From NCBI RefSeq assembly GCF_030272615.1, contig NC_081413.1, positions 450,284,538 to 450,348,537 of the forward strand: a stretch of 64,000 nucleotides of DNA. Reading direction: 5' to 3'. This DNA is from Cryptomeria japonica (lineage: Eukaryota > Streptophyta > Pinopsida > Cupressales > Cupressaceae). The notes below the pieces were generated by a model, which did no database searches, was not told the DNA's origin, and saw only the letters and a list, made by a program, of their open reading frames with translations. Positions 58,408 through 64,000 of the stretch are shown here, in pieces. The position numbers and the translations under genes are program-made. Each line of letters starts with the position of its first letter. The stretch's first letter is position 1.

Positions 58408-59845
58408 TGATGAATAATGATGAGCAACAGATACCCTAACTGGTACTAAGAGGGGGGGGTGAATCAGTACATACAAAAACTTCTCCACAACTTATAATGA
58501 TAACCGGTTGTCTTCATTACTGGACTTAACCATGGAAATACTGGTTAAACACAGTAAGACTTCAGACATCTAAACCAGTAAACTGAATACTAAAAATATC
58601 ATTCAACACTTGATAACCACTTCACCAATAAACATATGCATGTGTTGTATCAGTATTACCATAACTATTAGCTCTGCATGCATAATCACAAAAACAAAGA
58701 ATACTTAATCATCACAAGAAAATGCACAACTCATGACACAAATTTTTCACGTGGAAACCCAAATGGGAAAAACCACGATGGGGATGAATACCCACAAGCT
58801 TGTTTTGAACTCTTTTGAAGCTCACCCTATTAGGAGCCTAGTTCAGTTAAAGACTTTTAAAATAAGGTTCTGCTAGGAACTGATCCTATTAAAGATCACG
58901 TGGTTAAGGGATGGCTATATACCCTGTTAAAGGTTGAAACCCCATTAAAGGTTACCTTGCTAAAGGATTTAAAGAACTCAATGAACTTGAATCACCTGGT
59001 TAGAGGATTTATATCAAGCATGTTAAAGCTACCAGGCAAAGGGATTTTCCTTCTGTTGAAATGGTTTGAAGACAATAGGTTAAACTCTAATCTGATAACA
59101 ACACTATATGCTAAGGCAGATCCTTTTTAGTTCCTCTAGTTTGTAGTCACACTCTGCAGTTTTCTCTCACTGGTCTGGCAAGTATCTCATCATTCGAATA
59201 CATACACAACTTTTGCCAACAACTTACAATAACAAACATCATCGACCTAATAGACAATAATTAGGTTGGTAGCATAAACCCCAAACCCTAAGTATCTTAG
59301 GTTTACAATTACAAGTGATCCAATCCTGACTATAGAAAACACTTAGCATAGAATGAAACAATCTTAAATAGATCATAAGTCATTCTACATCATCCAATCT
59401 TCACCACACATAGAAATCAGTAATCCATCATGCTTTCTCCTGATACTGCTAAGAAGAATGTTCATTCTCGAGGTAGACAATAAATGCACTCGATCTTCAC
59501 ATGCAAGATCTTCAAGGAAATCCTTCACGTGCACAAAATTGATGTGGCATCTTGATCTCATCCTCATTTCTTAGCTAACTCATCACAAAATATCATCAGT
59601 TGCATCGCACAAGCTAGATTGCAAAACTGGAAACCCTAGAGCTGAGACTACCAATCGGTAGTCACACTTAGTGAAACCCCGACATCGGTTCACTACATCT
59701 CTTCATACCGGTTCTCCAACTTGATCACCAATAATAACTTCCTCTGATCTTCATACTGGATGACCCGAACTTATTGACATCAATGGCAACATACATTATT
59801 ATCATATCATCATATGCCAACATATCGGTTCATCAAATGCCAACA
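58408..59845 (-). repeat. V 5' LTR (1438 bp)
   Basis: TGATGAAT to CCAACA; outer TSD AATGT at 59846-59850. Stem GTACT (58443-58447) / AGTAC (58466-58470) around a run of nine G. It has the ACGTGGAAACCC...GGGAAAAACC box near 58750-58775. Confidence 0.93.
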
Positions 59846-59850
59846 AATGT

Positions 59851-60240
59851 AAAAGGATATGTTATGGAATCTATCAAAACAAAAATCATCTTTTCTAGAG
59901 ATGTGATTTTCAAGGAACATAGTGTTATTTTTTATCTTGATCAACCAAAAGAAAAATATAAGAAAAAGAGAGTGCAATTTGAAATTAAGCATGATAGTGC
60001 ACCTTGAGAAGAATGAAGAGATGAACATGAGGATAAGAATGAGGAAGAAGAAGATGAGGGTTCAAAAATAAATATTGATAAAACCAAAGAATAGGAAGAG
60101 GTTGAGAAAGATCAAGAGCAACAATATCCCCATACTCCTATTCTTAGAAGGTCCAAAATACAACATAATCTAGTTGATAGATATAGCCCACTAGATTTCC
60201 ATTGTAAATTTTCATTATTAATTATTGATTATGACTCTAG
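59851..60240 (+). pseudogene. U: old copia fragment, right part
   Basis: Continues the integrase end of 45834 (KGYVMESIKTKIIFSRDVIFKE), then the acidic, Glu/Lys-rich linker after integrase and TPILRRSKIQHNLVDRY, the usual lead to reverse transcriptase. It is cut by the E12 LTR at 60241. Confidence 0.8.
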
Positions 60241-61434
60241 TGTTGCCCATTTGGTGGAATTGATTATGTGTTGCATTTATGTTTTGTCATTGATATCAAC
60301 ACTAGATGTTTGGATGCTTTATCGACACCCTTCTGGTCCTGATACGTTGAGTAGTTTTTGGTTAACTTGGATCCGGCATGATCTAGTTGACTCTAGTATA
60401 ATCTGGTGATGGAATTGACTTGTTCATAATGCTTATACTCATATTTGGTCAGTTGATTTTAGTCTAGTAATTAGATGCTATCCTTCTTGCTATGAAGATT
60501 GGTTTCTGGTTCAGGCGAGGGTTTCACCGATAGAGATCTTGGTGGAGATCTTAGATGCATTGCATAATTGGTGTTGGTGCAGCTTTTGATGGAGTTTTAG
60601 GATGTTGTTGGTGATCATGTTTGATACTTGGCATTTGGAGATCATTATTGAAGCATGTGGACCTATACTTGGTCCCAGTTGATCTAAGTTATGGATCGAT
60701 ATTGATGTAATGTATGGATAGGACCTATTGTTGTATTTCCAAGATGTCTTATGTGTTGGATATTATTTTTTTTTGGTCTAAGGATGACATGGTTGTAATT
60801 ATGTAATTGGTTTATTGTTTGGTGGTCGACCTGATTGTTTATGGTCAATGGTTTGTATATATAAGATGTAACATCTCATTGTAGATCATCATGGTTATTG
60901 TAAGAGGCCATGGTCAATGAATGTAATGTGCAAATAATGTAATATCATTCAGGCAGAGGAGTTGGTTGATCATTGGAGATCGAATTGGGTTTGTGTAAGA
61001 TGATTTAGTCCTCTGGTATTGAGCTTAAGTAGAGCTATACTTAGGCATAGGAGATGCTATCTTTTGCAGTTCAACACTTCTCCGGATTCTAGTCTGGATT
61101 TATATATAGTCAGTGAGACTCCTTTTGTGATGAGCAGTGTACTCTAGGTTCTTGGACTTCCTACAAGTGCAGGCCCCTTCATTGTAAATTCACATACTTA
61201 CTATAGAAGTATTATCTAACTGTGGGTAGGCTTCCACCATGGTTTTTCCCTATACAAATCTTAGTGTTGTGTGGATGGCTTTTATTCTGTGATTATTATT
61301 TATGCTTAATTGGATTAACTGTTATTTCGATATTATTGTTTTAAATTGCTAATGCTTCTGGTAATCTGTGACAATTGAGTCACCCCCCCCCCCCCCCTTC
61401 TCAGTTGTCTTCCAGTTATCTAAATTGTCTAACA
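60241..61434 (+). repeat. E12 5' LTR (1194 bp)
   Basis: TGTTGCCC to CTAACA. TTGTCATTGATATCAA at 60284-60299; stem GACAATTGA (61370-61378) / TCAGTTGTC (61401-61409) around a C-run; box GGTTTTTCCC near 61240. Confidence 0.9.
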
Positions 61435-61436
61435 AT

Positions 61437-61448
61437 TGGTATCAGAGA
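61437..61448 (+). other. E12 primer-binding site
   Basis: TGGTATCAGAGA, one mismatch at the last base, two bases after the LTR. Confidence 0.88.
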
Positions 61449-61492
61449 TTTGGTCCTCTCTATAGAAAGCTTAACCACTTGAGGAAGATCCT

Positions 61493-62790
61493 ATGGTGAC
61501 TAACAGTTCAAGTTCATCCAATTCTTCTGGAGCTATTTTTTGAAGGGATATATCGAGGCTTGAAGGAACAAATTATATGGTATGGAAGGTTCAGATGGAG
61601 ACTCATTTGAGATGTCTTGGAAAAGAGATTTGGGAAATCACACAAAATGGCATCACACCCTTTAATCCAGGATCTATCAATCTTTTTCCAGCAAAACTAG
61701 ACAAGGAGATTGAGAATGATTGTAGAGCAAGAGAATCCCTCTTGTGTGCACTTTCTGAATAGAAAATTATAGGATTAACCAACAAATCATCTAGAAAGGC
61801 TATATGGGATAAGTTGCAAACTCTTAATGAAGGTGAACCTATAGTAAAGATTGCTAAACTTGAAGGTTACTAGGTGAGATATGAAAACCTAAAGATGGAA
61901 GAAGATGAAAGGATTACTGCATTGATGGAAAGGGTAAATCAGACTGTTATGGGAATTCAATGTTGTGGTGGAACTCTGAGCGAAGATGAAATTATTTCTA
62001 AGGTCCTGAGAACCCTACCACCGGCTTACAAAATGAAGGTTACTACAATTAATGAGTTGAGAACAATGGCTAATACATCTATCAATAGAGATACTTTGGT
62101 TGGGAAACTATCTACTTTTGAGCTTGAGGAAATTGGACCTTCTAGAGCTGTGAAGACTGGATCTGCTTTTCATGCATCTACATCTACAATCAGTAAGCAA
62201 GACTAGAAAGCTTTATATGCAAAATAATTAGAAGATATGAAGAGAGAAGATGATGAGTTTGAGCAACTTGAAGCACTATTTCCTAGAAGAGTACCAAAAG
62301 GACCGGTAGGAAGTAAATATGAAGGAAAAGAACATTTTAAATGTTTTGCATGTAATAAGATTGGTCATTTTGCATCTAGATGTCTTGAAAGAAATTCAAG
62401 ATTTGAAGGAAGAGTTAAAAGATCATTTAAACCTAACCCTGGATATCACAACAAGTATAGATTCAAGAGAAACAGAGACAAATCATGCTACATAGCGGAT
62501 AAGGAAGACATTACTGATTCAGAGGATTCTGTTAGTAGATCCAGCAATGGGAAAGAATGGGTATTCCTAGCTATCAAGGAAGATGATCCACCACTGGAAG
62601 AGAATGTACCTAAGGAGAAGGAACTTGTTGATAAAATTGAGGATAAGGATGAATGGGTAATTGATAGTGGTTGTTCACATCATATGACTGGAGATAAAGG
62701 GAAGTTTCTATCTTTGCAAGAAATTAATGGTGGACTAATTATATTTGGAGATGGAAATGCATGTATGATCAAGGGAAAATGAAATATATC
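61493..62790 (+). pseudogene. E12 gag and protease
   Basis: Start ATG 61493 (MVTNSSSSSNSSGAIF, then an early stop). Gag has LEGTNYMVWKVQMETHL, MEEDERITALMERVNQTV and the intact CCGGTLSEDE codons; knuckle CFACNKIGHFASRC. Protease DEWVIDSGCSHHMTGDK with intact DSG at about 62650. Stops at 61758-61760, 61871-61873 and near 62205. Confidence 0.88.
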
Positions 62791-63966
62791 ATTGGATGGT
62801 AAGAACAATACTGACAATGTTTATTATGTTGAAGGTTTGAAGCATAATCTTTTGATTAAAGGATAATTGGTAGACAAGGGATTTCAATTATAGTTCATGG
62901 ATGGAAAATGCAAAATCATTAACAGATCTGGCTTTGAGATTGCAACTCGTACACAACAAAAGGTAATATATTTCATTTGAACTTCAGTGAGAAGACATAT
63001 TTGATTACATAGATTGATGAGAGTTGGTTATGGCATAAAAGGTTGTGTCATGTGAATTTTGATTGCATTGTAAATATCAGTTCAACTAAGGCTATTAAAG
63101 ATATACCTAAGATTATGAAGCCCTATAATCCGGTCTGTAAAGAATGTCAAATGGGTAAACATGTCAAAACCTCCTTTAGGAGTATACAAGATAAATAAAA
63201 TGATGTTCTTGATCTTATTCATACTAATTTGTGTGGCCCTATTAGAGTTAAAAGTTTTCATGGTGATAGATATTTCATACTAATCATTGATGATTATTCT
63301 AGAATGATGTTGGTTACTTTTTTAAGAGAAAAATCTGAAGCATTTGAAAAGTTTAAAATCTTTAAGGCTAAAGTGGAAACTGAGACATGATTGAAGATTA
63401 AATGTTTGAGATCAAATCATGGTGGAGAATTCACATCTGGTGAGTTTATTAACTTTTGTGACAAGCATGGTATTAGAAGACAATTTTCTCCTCACTGGAC
63501 ACCTCAGTAGAATGGAGTGGTGGAAAGGAAAAATAGAACTATCTTGGATGCTACTAGAACAATGATGATGGAAGCTAATCTACCTTATATCTATAGGAGA
63601 GAAGTAGTTAGTACAATGGTTTATAAATTAAACAAAGTACATATCAAAGGAGAAACTGGTAAGACACCTTATGAATTATGGTTTGGCAATACACCTACAG
63701 TTAAGTATTTCAAAAATTTTGGTAGTAAATGTTATATCAGAAGAGATGATACTATTGGTAAATTTGATCCTAGAAGTGATGAAGGCATATTTCTTGGTTA
63801 TTCTAATGAAAGAAAAGCATATAGATGTTATAACAAGAGATTGAAGAAAATAGTGCAGAGTGCTAATGTCAAAGTAGATGAGTTGAGAAAAAGTCAAATC
63901 AGAATTTATGAGAAGGAATCGGCAGTGGACGTGATTATATCTAAACTGGTAGCATCTTTACCAGAA
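62791..63966 (+). pseudogene. E12 pre-integrase and integrase
   Basis: WLWHKRLCHVNFD finger, CKECQMGK, then HTNLCGP (first catalytic Asp region, Asp to Asn), IIDDYSRM, SNHGGEF (second catalytic Asp to Asn), TPQ-stop-NG (TAG near 63510), VVERKNRT. 63517-63966 is open for the C-terminal part with FGSKCYIRRDD and IFLGYSNERKAYRC. Both Asp changes would abolish catalysis. Confidence 0.88.
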
Positions 63967-64000
63967 TAGAGAGTTGAACCAGTTACTTTGGTAACATCAG

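Larger units (their letters stand above)
45835..59845 (-). mobile_element. V: Ty1/copia element with both LTRs, carrying nested E11
   Basis: LTRs 45835-47246 and 58408-59845 are flanked by AATGT (45830-45834 and 59846-59850). Minus-strand order is gag, protease, integrase, reverse transcriptase, E11 insertion, rest of reverse transcriptase, RNase H, purine tract. Without E11 the element would be about 7.3 kb. It is inserted in the U integrase. Confidence 0.93.
60241..64000 (+). mobile_element. E12: Ty1/copia element, 5' part, continues beyond window
   Basis: 5' LTR, primer-binding site, gag, protease, integrase, then the window ends. Same family as E2 (gag start MVTNSSSSS, LTR ends alike). 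Inserted in U. Many stops, so not active. Confidence 0.9.

Noticed and set aside
1-64000. tRNA, rRNA or other structural RNA genes
   Set aside because: I looked for tRNA-like box A/B patterns and rRNA cores and saw none; the TGGTATCAGAGC words are primer-binding sites, not tRNA genes.

Overview
The window is nuclear DNA of a seed plant with a very large, repeat-filled genome. A gymnosperm such as a conifer is my best guess, but I see no diagnostic host gene. I find no intact host gene, no rRNA or tRNA gene and no CRISPR array. Almost everything is LTR retrotransposon sequence, mostly Ty1/copia, in various stages of decay. Elements share a primer-binding site close to TGGTATCAGAGC, poly-purine tracts of the AAAGGGGGAGA type, and 5-bp target-site duplications (TSDs) where both ends survive.

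Layout. 1-4872: element E1 (minus), which has no reverse transcriptase; it carries a coiled-coil/zinc-knuckle gag-like gene and a second gene with its own TATA box. 4873-8458: 5' part of a copia element E2 (minus), cut by E1. 8459-10013, 22577-23289 and 26039-27105: three pieces of one decayed intron-containing gene, P1 (minus), split by copia element E3 (10014-22576, TSD TGAAA) and by the small gag/pol-less LTR element E5 (23290-26033, TSD GAACC). E3 itself contains a 5'-truncated relative, E4 (11858-17075), and an internal duplication that matches E4 exactly for about 630 bp. 27440-30115: large satellite region, first CTTAAGGGGAT-type units, then AT-rich palindromes, then an array of long near-perfect hairpins. 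30115-37720: simple sequence, a copia RNase H fragment, a Ty3/gypsy 3' half, element E8 (related to E1), a copia 5' end, and an 81-bp tandem repeat. 38184-42540: decayed plus-strand gene P2 interrupted by a solo LTR (39433-40319, TSD GGAAG). 42541-45200: no recognised feature.

45200-64000 is a deep nest. An old plus-strand copia fragment (U) was hit by minus-strand copia element V (45835-59845, TSD AATGT). V was hit in its reverse transcriptase by plus-strand copia element E11 (48334-55063, TSD GAATC). U was also hit by copia element E12 (60241 to beyond the window), which belongs to the same family as E2.

The most interesting signals are: a short stem with compensatory base changes around a C-rich loop, found near the 3' end of the LTRs of nearly every family here; a recurrent TAG at one integrase codon in four elements of three families; the hairpin satellite; and RT-less elements sharing a four-zinc-knuckle protein. 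Boundaries supported by TSDs are firm. Boundaries of the gypsy fragment, the 36.6-kb LTR and the satellites are approximate. All identities were read by eye.
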